Source: Actinophytocola xanthii
GTDB taxonomy: Bacteria > Actinomycetota > Actinomycetes > Mycobacteriales > Pseudonocardiaceae
Direction of reading: 5' to 3'
Assembly (NCBI RefSeq): GCF_001921205.1
Contig: NZ_MSIE01000040.1
Span: forward strand, 1 to 64,000
Length of the DNA: 64,000 nt
The first letter of the stretch is position 1. Each line of letters starts with the position of its first letter. A model generated the notes under the pieces. The model was not told where the DNA came from. It searched no databases and saw only the letters and a program-made list of their open reading frames with translations. Of the stretch, positions 17,801 to 25,868 are shown in pieces. A program made the translations under genes and the position numbers.

Positions 17801-20800
17801 CGCGGTAGGTGAACGTGGCCGTCCCGGCCCCGCCGGGGGTGAACGTGACCCGGTCACCGGTGATCGTCGCCGTGCCCGAGGTGGGGGTGCCGAGCCCGGT
17901 CAGCGCGCAGTTGGCGCAGAGGTCGTTGGCGAGCGGGAGCACGTCGACGGGCGTGCCGACGACCGTCGTGACCTGGTCGTCGACCGCGGTGGGGACGACG
18001 GTCACCACGACCTCGGCGCTGGTCGTGGCGCCGGCCTGGCCGAGGGTGTAGGAGAACCGGGCCTGGCCGGAGAAGCCGGGGGCCGGGGTGTACCGCACCG
18101 CGTTCCCACTGATCTCGGCCGTGCCGGAGGTGGGGGTCGTGACCGCGTCGAGGGTGCAGGCGGTGCAGGGGTCGTTGGCGCGCACGGCCACCACGACCGG
18201 CACGCCGGGTGCGGTGGACGCGGTGTCGTCGACGGCGCCGCGCACGCTCACCCGGACCGTCGCGTCGTCGGCGGCTGTTCCGGAGACGCTGCTGGTCACC
18301 CGGTAGGTGAACGGGAACGTGCCGATGGCGGTGCCCGGCGTGTAGGTGAACGCGCCGCTGCCGGCGAACGTGACCGACCCCGCGGCCGGGTCGGTGAGCT
18401 TCGTGCGGGTGCAGGTCGCCGGGCAGGAGTCGTTGGTCGACACGTCGCCGGAGACCGTGTCGCCGAGCAGGACCGACACCGCGTCGTCGACGGCGTCGGG
18501 GCCGACCGTGGTGGTGACCGCGCCGGTCACTCGCAGGCCGCTGACCGGGTCGGCCACCACGTAGGTGAACGAGTCCGGGCCGGCGTAGCCGGCGGCGGGG
18601 CTGTAGGTGGCCACCCCGGACGCGGGGTCGATCGAGACCGACCCGTGGGCGGGTGCGGTGCCCAACGAGTAGACGCAGCCGGCGCAGGAGCCACCGGTGG
18701 GCAGCGGCGCGGTGGCGCTGACCCCGTAGGTGGTGCGCAGGGTGCTCGCCGGCGGCGCGACCAGCACGGTGACGGGGGTGATGAGGCTGCCCGAGCTGCC
18801 GGTGATGCCGTAGGCGAAGCTGTCCAGGCCCCACAGGCCGGCGGTGGGCGTGTAGGTGACGGTGACCGTGCCACCGCTGGAGTAGGTGACCGTGCCCCGG
18901 CCCGCGGCCGTACCGGCCTGCGGCTTGCAGCCGCCCGTGCAGCCCGGGTCGTTGGCCTGCACGGGGACCACGACCGCGGTGCCGAACGGGGTGGTGATCC
19001 GGTCGGGGGCGAGGTCGGCGACGTCGATCCGGACCACGCCGTCGGTGCTGCGCCCGGCGGCGTCGGTGGCCCGGTAGGTGAAGGTGACGGCGCCGGTGGC
19101 GCCGGTGGCCGGCGTGTAGGTGAACGTCCCGTTCGCGGCCAGGGTGAGGGTGCCGCTGGGGGCCCCGTTCAGCAGCGGCCCGCTGACCGGGGTGGTGGCG
19201 ACGGTGCAGCCCGTGCAGGCGTCGTTGGCGAGCACGGTCGCGGCCGACAGGGCGGTGCCGCGCCCGGTGCTGTAGCTGTCGCCGACGGCCTTGGGGAGCA
19301 CGGCGACGGTCACGGTCGCGGTGGCGGAGGTGAACCCGTCGGTCGCGGTGTAGGTGAACGTCCCGTTGCCCGAGGTGCCCGTCGCCGGGGTGAAGGTGAC
19401 CGTGCCGTCGGCGTTCAGGACGGCGGTACCGCCGCTCGTCGTGCCGACCCCGCTGACCCGCAGCGGCAGCCCGGCGGGGCTGGTGTCGTTGGCCAGGACG
19501 TCCACCCCGACGGGGGTGCCGGCGTCGGTGACGGCGGTGTCGTCGGTGACGCCGAGGGACGACGTGCCGAGCACGGTCACCGTGGCGCGCGCCGGTGCGG
19601 AGGTGGTGACGTCGGCCGTGCTGTCCAGGACCGACTGGCCGAAGTGGGCGACCGCGGAGTTCACCCGCTCGCCCGGCGTCGCGCCGAGCAGCAGGGAGTA
19701 GGTGAGCACCGAGGAGCCAGCCGCGGGAACGGTCAGCGGGCCGGGGACGACCAGGGTCTGCCCGGAGATCCGCGGCTCGGCGGTGGGTCGGCCGTCGAGC
19801 CGGATGCTGCCGGGCACGTAGCCGGCGTCGGTGGGGATCGTGTCGCTCACCCAGTCGACGGTTCCGGCCGTGGGGCCGCTGTTGACCAGGCGGAGCGCGT
19901 AGGAGGCGGTTCCGCCGCCGCCGGGCAGCACCCCGCCGGCCGGTGCGGTGAGCGCCTTGGTGAGGGTCACCGGCGCGACGGTGGACACGGTCGGCAGCGA
20001 GCCGACGGCGGCCGTGCCGGCGTCGGTGTGCTTCACCTGGGTTCCACTGGCGATGTACTGGATCGGCAGCACCCGGGCCGGGGTGCTCGTGGGGCCGACC
20101 GCGCGAAAGGTGTACCGCGCGGTGTAGGGGCGGTTCGGCCCGCTGGCGCCCGACAGGTAGAGCCCGTCGACGAACGTCCGGGATGCGGCGACCCCGTCCG
20201 GGGAGATCTGCAGCTCGGTGCGCTCCAGCTGCCAGGCGGAGGCCGGGAAGTCGCCGAGGGCGTTCGGGGTGTAGCCGAGCACGCCGGGGTCGTTGGCGGG
20301 GCCGGCGCCCAGGGTGCCGGTGTGGCCGGTCACGGTCACGGTGACGGTGTCGCCGAGGCGGGCGGCAGGGCTTGCGGTGGACGAGACGCCGTCGACCTTG
20401 TTGGCCAGCGCCTTGATCGTGTCCACGACGTCGGTGTAGGTGAACGTGCGGCTGCACAGGGCGCTGCCCGACCCGGGGGGCCCGTCGTACAGGGTGACCG
20501 TGTGGGACTGGGCGACGGTGGTCGGTCCGGTGGCGGTGAGCATCAGGTAGCGCACCGAGCTCGCCCCGGCCACGAGCTCGGGCAGCGGCACCGCGGGCGC
20601 CTGCCCGGAGGCGAGTCCGAGGACGCCGCCGGTGAACCCGCCCACCTCGAGCCAGAGGTTGTTCCTGGCCGAGCCGCCGGCGTTCACCCGGTAGCCGGCG
20701 TACCCCGACAGCAGCCGCGCAGTGCTGGCGGAGTCGATGTAGAAGTGGTTGTCCTGCAGCGCGAGGACCGAGGGGGTCCCCGCCTCACCGCAGCGGGTCG

Positions 20801-20903
20801 AGCCCGCCGCGCCGGCCGCCGGCGCGCTCACGACGATGTCGAGCAGCACCAGCAGTGAGACCAGCAGCGCGCCCACCACGCGCCGCACCACGCGAACCGT
20901 CAT
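14886..20903 (-). CDS. Giant sortase-anchored surface protein with Cys-paired Ig-like repeats
   Basis: 2005 residues. The signal peptide (GALLVSLLVLLDIVVSAPAAGA) is followed by an N-terminal domain to about 310 and a DUF11-like domain to about 430. From about 450 to 1390 lie about eleven cadherin/Ig-like repeats of about 85 residues, each opening near 'V..LAND'. Ten carry a CxxC or CxxxC pair just after the Asn-Asp position (residues about 563, 655, 740, 827, 913, 996, 1080, 1165, 1251 and 1332). CARDB/DUF11-like domains, a Thr/Ser/Glu linker (1600-1735), an SdrD-B-like domain (VTGVVWFDRNVNGRREATEW) and a carboxypeptidase-regulatory-like domain follow. The end LAYTG, a membrane helix and RRRRGR is a class E sortase signal. 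ATG at 20903 follows GGAGGT. Probably an adhesin or wall stalk. Confidence 0.92.
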   Translation of the reverse strand: MTVRVVRRVVGALLVSLLVLLDIVVSAPAAGAAGSTRCGEAGTPSVLALQDNHFYIDSASTARLLSGYAGYRVNAGGSARNNLWLEVGGFTGGVLGLASGQAPAVPLPELVAGASSVRYLMLTATGPTTVAQSHTVTLYDGPPGSGSALCSRTFTYTDVVDTIKALANKVDGVSSTASPAARLGDTVTVTVTGHTGTLGAGPANDPGVLGYTPNALGDFPASAWQLERTELQISPDGVAASRTFVDGLYLSGASGPNRPYTARYTFRAVGPTSTPARVLPIQYIASGTQVKHTDAGTAAVGSLPTVSTVAPVTLTKALTAPAGGVLPGGGGTASYALRLVNSGPTAGTVDWVSDTIPTDAGYVPGSIRLDGRPTAEPRISGQTLVVPGPLTVPAAGSSVLTYSLLLGATPGERVNSAVAHFGQSVLDSTADVTTSAPARATVTVLGTSSLGVTDDTAVTDAGTPVGVDVLANDTSPAGLPLRVSGVGTTSGGTAVLNADGTVTFTPATGTSGNGTFTYTATDGFTSATATVTVAVLPKAVGDSYSTGRGTALSAATVLANDACTGCTVATTPVSGPLLNGAPSGTLTLAANGTFTYTPATGATGAVTFTYRATDAAGRSTDGVVRIDVADLAPDRITTPFGTAVVVPVQANDPGCTGGCKPQAGTAAGRGTVTYSSGGTVTVTYTPTAGLWGLDSFAYGITGSSGSLITPVTVLVAPPASTLRTTYGVSATAPLPTGGSCAGCVYSLGTAPAHGSVSIDPASGVATYSPAAGYAGPDSFTYVVADPVSGLRVTGAVTTTVGPDAVDDAVSVLLGDTVSGDVSTNDSCPATCTRTKLTDPAAGSVTFAGSGAFTYTPGTAIGTFPFTYRVTSSVSGTAADDATVRVSVRGAVDDTASTAPGVPVVVAVRANDPCTACTLDAVTTPTSGTAEISGNAVRYTPAPGFSGQARFSYTLGQAGATTSAEVVVTVVPTAVDDQVTTVVGTPVDVLPLANDLCANCALTGLGTPTSGTATITGDRVTFTPGGAGTATFTYRAVDGSGNVLTGTVTVDVAQAPLLAADRATTAGPAPVAVSVLANDSCAGCTVSVATDPAHGAVVVDVRSRLVYRAAPGFSGTDTLRYTATDPVTGAFASTEVDLTVTPVAADDSAFTAVGTPVVVDVLANDSCTSCTTSTGAVTGSATVDVVPGGIRVVPAAGWSGTVTVPYTVTDPVTGHSAAAMLTVEVNDARPDSTTAAYGAVVSGLDVLANDECQGCVLQSVGAADYGTASVVDGRVDWRPPAEFSGLATFTYTAGDGERTATSTVRVLVTPPVLRLTVPVNQPVAVTPPSAPTCAGCVVTVRTAAEHGDVDENLGYTPAPDYVGTDTFTYRVTDPVSHRWVESTVELTVAAPDPRPELSVRGTAPDPGAVPRAGRTITWTWTVTNTGDVALDELTAGAGTVCPVAELAVGASTDCTSDHTLTQAEVDAGTVGRAVSVTASSVAGPVDDAASVDVALARVPGLALEAAAVLAAGEIALTYTPANTGNTTLRQVAVTLADGTELACAATQLAPGEHTDCTGTHRVTPADEAAGEWTSWGTATAVSPGATGPLTAEDGTATPLAPGTTTTTTTTTTEPTSTETTSTTETTSTTGTTSTETTETTSTTETTETTSTTETTSTTETTSTTETTSTTETTSPTETTSTSETTSSSTPSSSSSAPSSSTSSSAPSSTSPSAPSSTSSPTETSASSPPSSTEPPEPVDPVATVTGVVWFDRNVNGRREATEWPLPGVSVTLRPAAAAGPAAFGAAATDTELATTTAADGSYRFTDVPPGDYTVRASVVAAGFAYTSDSDGSADWTVEVSVTGAAAEADFAGVGSGALGGTIVDSVTGAPIASAEVTCLWAGFDDTMNTDDDVRMDITAGADGGFTLNRLPYGQYSCIGTDPVTGAVSAPVQLSVMSAVPVYAKLPIGTPEKPAPQLPPTVDTVRTQLAYTGTRAGWLVGLAAGLLLAGGALVTATTRRRRGRDVP
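15700..16104 (-). repeat. Low-complexity tandem repeat coding a Thr/Ser/Glu linker
   Basis: Imperfect tandem units based on gtggtctccgtggtcgac (15 and 18 bases) encode ETTSTT-type repeats, flanked by Ser/Pro runs. On the protein this is the presumed wall-spanning, glycosylation-prone linker before the SdrD-B-like domain. Such runs change length by slippage, so copy number may vary between strains. Confidence 0.8.
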
Positions 20904-21009
20904 GCCCCGACCTCCGCCTCCGACCACGGCGCCACGATCGGCGCCGCGGCCAGAGAGCTGAGGGAGCTGTCACAGGGGCACCCGGACGGGGTCCCCGGGG
21001 GTCAGGGGG

Positions 21010-21969
21010 TCACTCCTCGCCGCCGAAGTCACCGCCGCCGAAGTCATCGCCGTCGATCAGGCCGCCGTCCATCATGTCCCCGAGGATCATGCCGCCGGCG
21101 AGCCCGGCCGCCGCGCCGCCGAGCATCCCGCCCATGCCCGAGCCGCGGTGCCCGGGACGTCCGTGGCCGTGCCCGGTGAAGCCGGCCGCGCCGAACGGCC
21201 CGCGCTCGGCGGCCTGGGTGAGCCACTGGTCGACCAGCCGCGCCCAGTCGGCCTTCTCGGCCTCCTCGTGCGGCATCGAGAACCGGCCGAAGGTGTCCCC
21301 ACCGGGCCGGAACAGCCCACCGCGCTTGTCGGCCTCCAGCACCACCCACAGGTCCCGCGGGGTCGCGACGAACGTCAGCTCGACCTGGTTGAGCCGCCCG
21401 GCGTGATGGCTGGGCGGGAAGAACTCGAGCTCCTGGTAGAAGGGGATCTGCTGGGGTACGCCGTGCAGCCGGCCGACCTCGACGTCCGCGGACCGGAAGG
21501 TCGCGCCCAGCTCCCCGAACGCCTCGAGCACCCGGTTCTGGGACGGCAGCGGGCGCACGGTCAGCGGGTCCAGGTCGCCCGGGTCCGGCGCGCCCTTGAT
21601 CTCGAGCTCGGTCCGCACACCGACGGTCATCCCCGGCAGCGTCACCTCGCCCACCGCGGTCACCGGGGTCTCCCAGGGCAGGGCGAGCTGGAACGGGATC
21701 TCCAACGGCTGGCCGGCGGGCACCCGGACCTCGCGCTGCACCACGACGCGGTGGAACTCGCCGGTGCCGCGCGCCTCGTGGTCGCCGTACTCGACCTCGA
21801 CCCGGGTCACCAGCGACAGCGCGACCTCGTCGATCAACGCGTCGCCGGTCCCGCCCTGGATCTTGACCCGACCGCGGAGCACCTGCCCCGGGAAGACCAC
21901 CGAGGAGTCGAGGACCGTGTCGACAGAGGGGCCACCGACCCCGAAGGCGGAGAGCATGCGTTTGAACAA
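21010..21969 (-). CDS. Spo0M-like sporulation-control protein
   Basis: 319 residues. The N terminus FKRMLSAFGVGGPSVDTVLD and the arrestin-like fold (PGQVLRGRVKIQGG, VPAGQPLEIPFQLALPWETP) match the Spo0M family. Its members have an arrestin-type beta sandwich; in Bacillus Spo0M affects sporulation, while in actinobacteria the role is unclear. The last 60 residues are Gly/Met/Asp-rich (GMGGMLGGAAAGLAGGMILGD) and may act as a flexible or membrane-associating tail. I propose a TTG start at 21969 with AAAGGGA upstream; the longer frame has no ribosome binding site. Confidence 0.8.
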   Translation of the reverse strand: MFKRMLSAFGVGGPSVDTVLDSSVVFPGQVLRGRVKIQGGTGDALIDEVALSLVTRVEVEYGDHEARGTGEFHRVVVQREVRVPAGQPLEIPFQLALPWETPVTAVGEVTLPGMTVGVRTELEIKGAPDPGDLDPLTVRPLPSQNRVLEAFGELGATFRSADVEVGRLHGVPQQIPFYQELEFFPPSHHAGRLNQVELTFVATPRDLWVVLEADKRGGLFRPGGDTFGRFSMPHEEAEKADWARLVDQWLTQAAERGPFGAAGFTGHGHGRPGHRGSGMGGMLGGAAAGLAGGMILGDMMDGGLIDGDDFGGGDFGGEE

Positions 21970-22051
21970 CGGACATCCCTTTCCGTGGCTGTGCGTGCGA
22001 GCGCACGGAGATGGTGACACGCGGGCGGTGAACCGGACAGACCGGGCGCGG

Positions 22052-23035
22052 CTACAGCCGGGGCAACTCCTGCTGGCGGCCGATGAGCCCGGCCAGGGGG
22101 TCGCCCACCTCCCGGACGCGGGCGAGCACCGTGCGGATGGACCACCGGTCCGGGCGCAGGGCCGGGTCCTCCAGCTCGTCCCAGGTGATCGGGACCGAGA
22201 CCGGGGCGCCAGGCCTCGGGCGCACGCTGAACGGCGCGACCAGGGTCTTGTTGATGGCGTTCTGGGTGTAGTCGAGCCGGGCGAGGCCGCCGCGCCGGTG
22301 GCGGTACCACTCCCAGCTGACCAGGTCCGGCTCGATCCGGCCGATGACCCGCGAGACCGTCTCCACCCATCCCCTGGTGTCGTCGAAGGTGTAGCCGTCG
22401 CGGACCGGGATCCAGATCTGGACGCCGCGCTGCCCGGTGACCTTGGGCATCCCGGCGACGTCGAGGTGTGCCAGCGCGTCGCGGTAGAGCCGGGCGAGGG
22501 CGAGCACCTCGTCGAAGGTCGTGCGCGGGCCGGGGTCGATGTCGACCAGCGCCCAGGTCGGATGGTGCACGTCTGGGAGCGCCGAGGTCCACGGATGCAG
22601 CTCGACGCCGGCGAAGTTGGCCATCCAGACCAGCGCCGGCAGGCTGTCGAGAACGGCGTAGCACTGGGTCTCGTCCGGGTCGGCCTCGGTGTTGTGCCAC
22701 CTGGTCAGCCACCGCGGCGCGTGGTCGGGGACCTCCTTGTGCCAGAAGCCCGGCCGGTGCACCCCGTCCGGGTAGCGGTGGGCGTTGACCGGGCGGTTGG
22801 CCAGGTAGGGCAGCAGGAACGGCGCGATGCGGGCGTAGTAGGCGATGAGCTCGCGCTTGGTGACCGGGGGCTCGGCGGACTCCGTGGCGGGGACCAGCAC
22901 CTTGTCCAGGTTGGTCACCCGCACGCGCCGGCCGGCGACCGTCCAGAGGCCCTCCCGGCCGAACCCGCCCAGTGCGGCGAGCTCGTCCTCGGTGGGCCCG
23001 GCCGGAGGCCGGCGCAGTGTGGGGGTCCTGCCCAT
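22052..23035 (-). CDS. LigD-type polymerase domain protein (AEP primase-polymerase)
   Basis: 327 residues with no ligase or nuclease domain. Signatures are VTNLDKVLVPA, RELIAYYARIAPFLLPYL, VELHPWTS, catalytic DxD in ALVDIDPGP, and a C-terminal DYTQNAINKTLVAPFSVRPR. The family extends DNA or RNA ends during non-homologous end joining. In the usual SGxKGxH nucleotide-phosphate motif the His is replaced by Gln here (TGQRGVQIWIP), a trait I associate with a stand-alone actinobacterial subgroup. ATG at 23035 is chosen; starts up to 23122 would overlap the upstream DUF4383 gene. No Ku or ligase gene is in the window. Confidence 0.85.
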   Translation of the reverse strand: MGRTPTLRRPPAGPTEDELAALGGFGREGLWTVAGRRVRVTNLDKVLVPATESAEPPVTKRELIAYYARIAPFLLPYLANRPVNAHRYPDGVHRPGFWHKEVPDHAPRWLTRWHNTEADPDETQCYAVLDSLPALVWMANFAGVELHPWTSALPDVHHPTWALVDIDPGPRTTFDEVLALARLYRDALAHLDVAGMPKVTGQRGVQIWIPVRDGYTFDDTRGWVETVSRVIGRIEPDLVSWEWYRHRRGGLARLDYTQNAINKTLVAPFSVRPRPGAPVSVPITWDELEDPALRPDRWSIRTVLARVREVGDPLAGLIGRQQELPRL

Positions 23036-23084
23036 GGGACGTCGGTTACCCGTTCTCCGGGCGGTCAGTCGGGCGGTCCCTCGG

Positions 23085-23531
23085 TCAGGCGGCCGCTCGG
23101 CGGTCATCGGGCACTCGGCCAAGGGCGACGCCGAGCCCGATCATCCCGACGGCGAGGAACAGGTGCAGCCAGTTGTCCGCGCCGTTGAGCGGCACGAAGT
23201 TGGCGGCACTGTCGTGGTCGATGACCAACCCGTAGATCCACAGCACCGCGTACACCGCGCCACCGCCGATCAGGAAGTTCCTGGCGCCGGGAACGCTGCG
23301 GGCCAGCACGAGCCCGACGATGCCGAACAGCAGGTGGACGATGTTGTGCAGGATCGAGACGTGGAACACGCCGAGCAGCATCGCGGTCGACTCGTGCCCC
23401 GCGAAGGTCATGCCGTCGTACTCGGTCGTGATGCCCGGGACGAACCCCAGGATCCCGACCAGCAGGAACACAGCCGCCACGACCGTGGCCGCCAGCCGCA
23501 CCGGGTGTAGCTGTTTGGTGTTCGTGGTCAT
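23085..23531 (-). CDS. DUF4383 domain membrane protein
   Basis: 148 residues, four predicted membrane helices (VVAAVFLLVGILGFVPG; HNIVHLLFGIVGLVLA; FLIGGGAVYAVLWIYGL; NWLHLFLAVGMIGLGVALG). The HNIVHLLFG and DNWLHL His-containing motifs are typical of DUF4383 proteins, whose function is unknown. ATG at 23531 has GGAGAAG upstream. A GTGT-N13-GGGTAT promoter-like sequence upstream suggests control by a stress sigma factor of the SigB/SigF group. Confidence 0.8.
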   Translation of the reverse strand: MTTNTKQLHPVRLAATVVAAVFLLVGILGFVPGITTEYDGMTFAGHESTAMLLGVFHVSILHNIVHLLFGIVGLVLARSVPGARNFLIGGGAVYAVLWIYGLVIDHDSAANFVPLNGADNWLHLFLAVGMIGLGVALGRVPDDRRAAA

Positions 23532-23570
23532 GATGCTTCTCCGATCGATGAAGGATCCTCGCGCCCCGGC

Positions 23571-23595
23571 ATACCCCAGCTTTTCCCGCACACAC
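23571..23595 (-). promoter_or_regulatory. Candidate SigB/SigF-type promoter of DUF4383 gene
   Basis: On the minus strand a GTGT box is followed after about 13-15 bases by GGGTAT, close to the actinobacterial general-stress consensus GTTT-N(12-15)-GGGTAT. It lies 40 bases upstream of the ATG at 23531. Confidence 0.35.
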
Positions 23596-23638
23596 CTCGA
23601 CGCACATGGAGACGGACATTTGGGGTAGTTCCGGGGGC

Positions 23639-24124
23639 ATGAACACGTTTCTGGACATCTATCTCAACGACCAGCTCGCCCTCGGCGTCGCCTGGCGTGA
23701 GTTGGCGAAACGTTCGGCGGGAAACAACCGCGGCAGCGAGCTCGGCGCCACCCTGGACGGGGTCGCGACGGCCATCGCGGAAGATGTCGACACCTTTCGG
23801 GACATCATGGAGCGGTTGCGGGTGCGGCCGAGCCCGGTCAAGTCCGGCCTGGCCTGGACGGCGGAACGGCTGGGGCGGTTCAAGCTCAACGGCCGGCTGC
23901 GGTCCTACTCGCCGCTGAGCCGGTTCGAGGAGCTGGAGTTCCTCACGATGGGCATCGACGGCAAGAAACAGCTGTGGACGACCCTGCGCGATCTCGCCGG
24001 CCTGGCCGAACGGCTCCCGGACACCGACTTCGACGCGCTGGTCCGCCGCGCCGAGGAGCAGCGTGCGCTGCTCGAGCCGTTCCGCGTGCGGGCCGGGACC
24101 GAAGCCCTCACCGGAGCCGGCTGA
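23639..24124 (+). CDS. Helical hypothetical protein
   Basis: 161 residues, all-helical, with no signal peptide or membrane segment. MNTFLDIYLNDQLALGVAWREL opens it; a middle region GRFKLNGRLRSYSPLSRFEELEFLTMGI and a C-terminal helix RAEEQRALLEPFRVRA follow. It looks like a ferritin-like or four-helix-bundle type small protein seen in several actinobacteria, but no function is known to me. ATG at 23639 is preferred to 23606 because the first 11 residues look non-conserved. It is divergent from DUF4383. Confidence 0.65.
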   Translation: MNTFLDIYLNDQLALGVAWRELAKRSAGNNRGSELGATLDGVATAIAEDVDTFRDIMERLRVRPSPVKSGLAWTAERLGRFKLNGRLRSYSPLSRFEELEFLTMGIDGKKQLWTTLRDLAGLAERLPDTDFDALVRRAEEQRALLEPFRVRAGTEALTGAG

Positions 24125-24141
24125 CTTCGGCTTCCCCCACC

Positions 24142-24180
24142 GTTCCCCTCGTGATCCCGACAGGGGAGCATGAGGGGAAC
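24142..24180 (+). terminator. Hairpin between 23639 gene and GAF-ANTAR gene
   Basis: GTTCCCCTC and GAGGGGAAC form a 9-bp perfect stem, with a second possible pairing TCCC/GGGGA inside the 21-base loop. It begins 17 bases after the stop of the upstream gene and ends 15 bases before the next start. Terminator or 5'-leader structure are both possible. Confidence 0.45.
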
Positions 24181-24195
24181 ACGGAGGTGGACAGG

Positions 24196-25026
24196 ATGAC
24201 GATCGAGTACGGGCGAGAGAACGGGCAGGACGAGGCCTGGCAGCGGGACAAGTCGGAGTTCGTGGCCCACCCCGACGCCCCTGTGCATCCGCTGGGGGAG
24301 CCGGAACGCAGCCCGCTCGCCCGCCAGTTCGCCGAGCTGACCAGGCGGCTGCTGAACACCGACACCGTCGCCGAGGCGCTCGGCCACATCATGCGGGCGA
24401 CGTTCGCGGTGGTCCCGGCCGCCGATCTGGTCAGCGTGACGTTGCGCTCGAACGACGGCCGGCTGCACACGCCCCTGGAGACCGACCCGCTCGGCTCGGA
24501 GCTGGACGCACTGCAGGAGCGCTACGGACACGGACCGTGCCTGGACGCCTCGCGCAAGCCGGGCCTCGCCTACACCCACAGCGGCAACCTCGGCACCGAG
24601 CCGGCCTGGCCCCTGTTCGGTCCCGACGCCGCCGACCTGGGCCTCAGGTCCGTGCTCTCCACCGCCCTGCTGCCCGAGGTCACGCCGCCCCGGCTCTCCG
24701 GGGCGCTCAACATCTACTCCCGCCGCGAGGACGCGCTCGCCGAGGAGGCGACGCGGGACCGCGCCATGCTGTTGGCCACCCACGCCTCACTGGCCATGGC
24801 CAACACCGAGGCGGTCCGGCTGGCCGAGCTCCGGGAGACGCAGCTGCGCCAGGCGGTCGACAGCCGCGACGTGATCGGCCAGGCCAAGGGCATCCTCATG
24901 CACCGCCGCGGGATCAACGCCGACGAGGCCTTCGACCTGCTGCGGCGGACCTCCCAGGAGCTCAACGTCAAGCTCGCCGAGCTCGCCCGAACGGTGGCCG
25001 CCCGGGACGCCGAGCTGGACATCTGA
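24196..25026 (+). CDS. GAF and ANTAR domain transcription antiterminator
   Basis: 276 residues. The GAF sensor covers about residues 45-195 (AVVPAADLVSVTLRSNDGRL, ERYGHGPCLDASRKPGLAY). The C-terminal ANTAR RNA-binding domain covers about 210-270 (SRDVIGQAKGILMHRRGINADEAFDLLRR). ANTAR proteins bind paired hexanucleotide RNA hairpins to stop termination; here the GAF ligand or partner is unknown. ATG at 24196 is preceded by GGAGGTGG. A hairpin lies just upstream. Confidence 0.9.
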   Translation: MTIEYGRENGQDEAWQRDKSEFVAHPDAPVHPLGEPERSPLARQFAELTRRLLNTDTVAEALGHIMRATFAVVPAADLVSVTLRSNDGRLHTPLETDPLGSELDALQERYGHGPCLDASRKPGLAYTHSGNLGTEPAWPLFGPDAADLGLRSVLSTALLPEVTPPRLSGALNIYSRREDALAEEATRDRAMLLATHASLAMANTEAVRLAELRETQLRQAVDSRDVIGQAKGILMHRRGINADEAFDLLRRTSQELNVKLAELARTVAARDAELDI

Positions 25027-25100
25027 CCCGGGAGCGGGAGCGACGGAGCGGACACCGTCTGGACCCGGGAGCGGGAGCGACGGAGCGGACACCGTCTGGA
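25027..25100. repeat. Two perfect 37-bp tandem repeats
   Basis: Units 25027-25063 and 25064-25100 are identical and begin CCCGGGAGCGGGAGCGACGG. They start directly after the stop codon of the GAF-ANTAR gene. A degraded third piece and another imperfect pair (GGGAGCGACCATC, at 25171 and 25278) follow. The stretch 25027-25399 has no recognisable gene. Confidence 0.85.
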
Positions 25101-25399
25101 CGTAGGAGCGCCCGCAGGCGCGCCAGCGCCGAGGACGCGACGGAGGAAGACGGTGTCTTAGCGCAGTCGCGGGAGCGACCATCAAACACAGCGCGGGACT
25201 TATGGGAGCACGTGAACCGGGAGCAGCGACCTGACAACGGCAGGACACCACCCGCAAAGGCCGCGAACACCAGTCTCGGGAGCGACCATCCAACACCGCT
25301 GGACATTGGCGAGGGGCGGTAGTTAGGTGCGTGATGGCGTGGGTCGGGCGCGCTGACACCGATGGTCCGGCCCGGACCGTGCAGGTAGGAGCTGTGCTG

Positions 25400-25849
25400 A
25401 TGACCGACGATCCGCCGTTGTTGACCCCGCAGGCCGTCGAGGGCGTGCGGTTCGACGCGGCGCGGTTTCCTTCCCGCGGGTACAACGAGGACCAGGTCGA
25501 CGACTTCCTCGACCGCGTCGCCCAGACCATCGCGGTGCTCACGGCCACCGTCGAGGAGCAGCGTCGAGAGATCGACCGGATCAAGCACTGGCGGCAGACC
25601 ACCGGCCCGGTGACCGGCGCCCCCGCCTGGGAGGCGGAGGCCAGGGAGCGCGCGGAGGCGATCGTCGCCGCCGCGCGGGTCTCGGCGGAGGAGATCCGGC
25701 GGCTCGCCCTGGCCAACGCCCAGCGGGTGCTCGGTGCCGACCACGTCGCCGAGGTGGCCGGCGTCGTCGACCGGCTGCACTCCGTGCGTGACACGCTCTC
25801 CGCGGAGCTCCAGCGGCTCGAGGCGACGCTGGACATCGGCTTTCGGTAA
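25400..25849 (+). CDS. DivIVA-domain protein
   Basis: 149 residues. LLTPQAVEGVRFDAARFPSRGYNEDQVDDFLDRV is the short DivIVA lipid-binding motif (about residues 6-40), followed by two coiled-coil segments (VEEQRREIDRIKHW and EAEARERAEAIVAAARVSAEEI). Relatives gather at curved membrane or cell poles as scaffolds. This one is much shorter than Wag31, so it is a secondary DivIVA-like protein. ATG at 25400 has GGAG 9 bases upstream. Confidence 0.8.
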   Translation: MTDDPPLLTPQAVEGVRFDAARFPSRGYNEDQVDDFLDRVAQTIAVLTATVEEQRREIDRIKHWRQTTGPVTGAPAWEAEARERAEAIVAAARVSAEEIRRLALANAQRVLGADHVAEVAGVVDRLHSVRDTLSAELQRLEATLDIGFR

Positions 25850-25868
25850 CACCGGTTTGCTGAATTCT

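Noticed and set aside
16227-20858. Plus-strand open frame of 1543 codons
   Set aside because: It is antisense to the surface-protein gene, Arg/Gly/Val-rich and without any domain, as expected for a high-GC shadow frame.
25027-25100. CRISPR-like tandem units
   Set aside because: The two 37-base copies touch each other with no spacers, and there are no cas genes.
25211-25321. Short plus-strand frame starting with GTG after the tandem repeats
   Set aside because: Made largely of repeat sequence, no clear start signal and no similarity I recognise.
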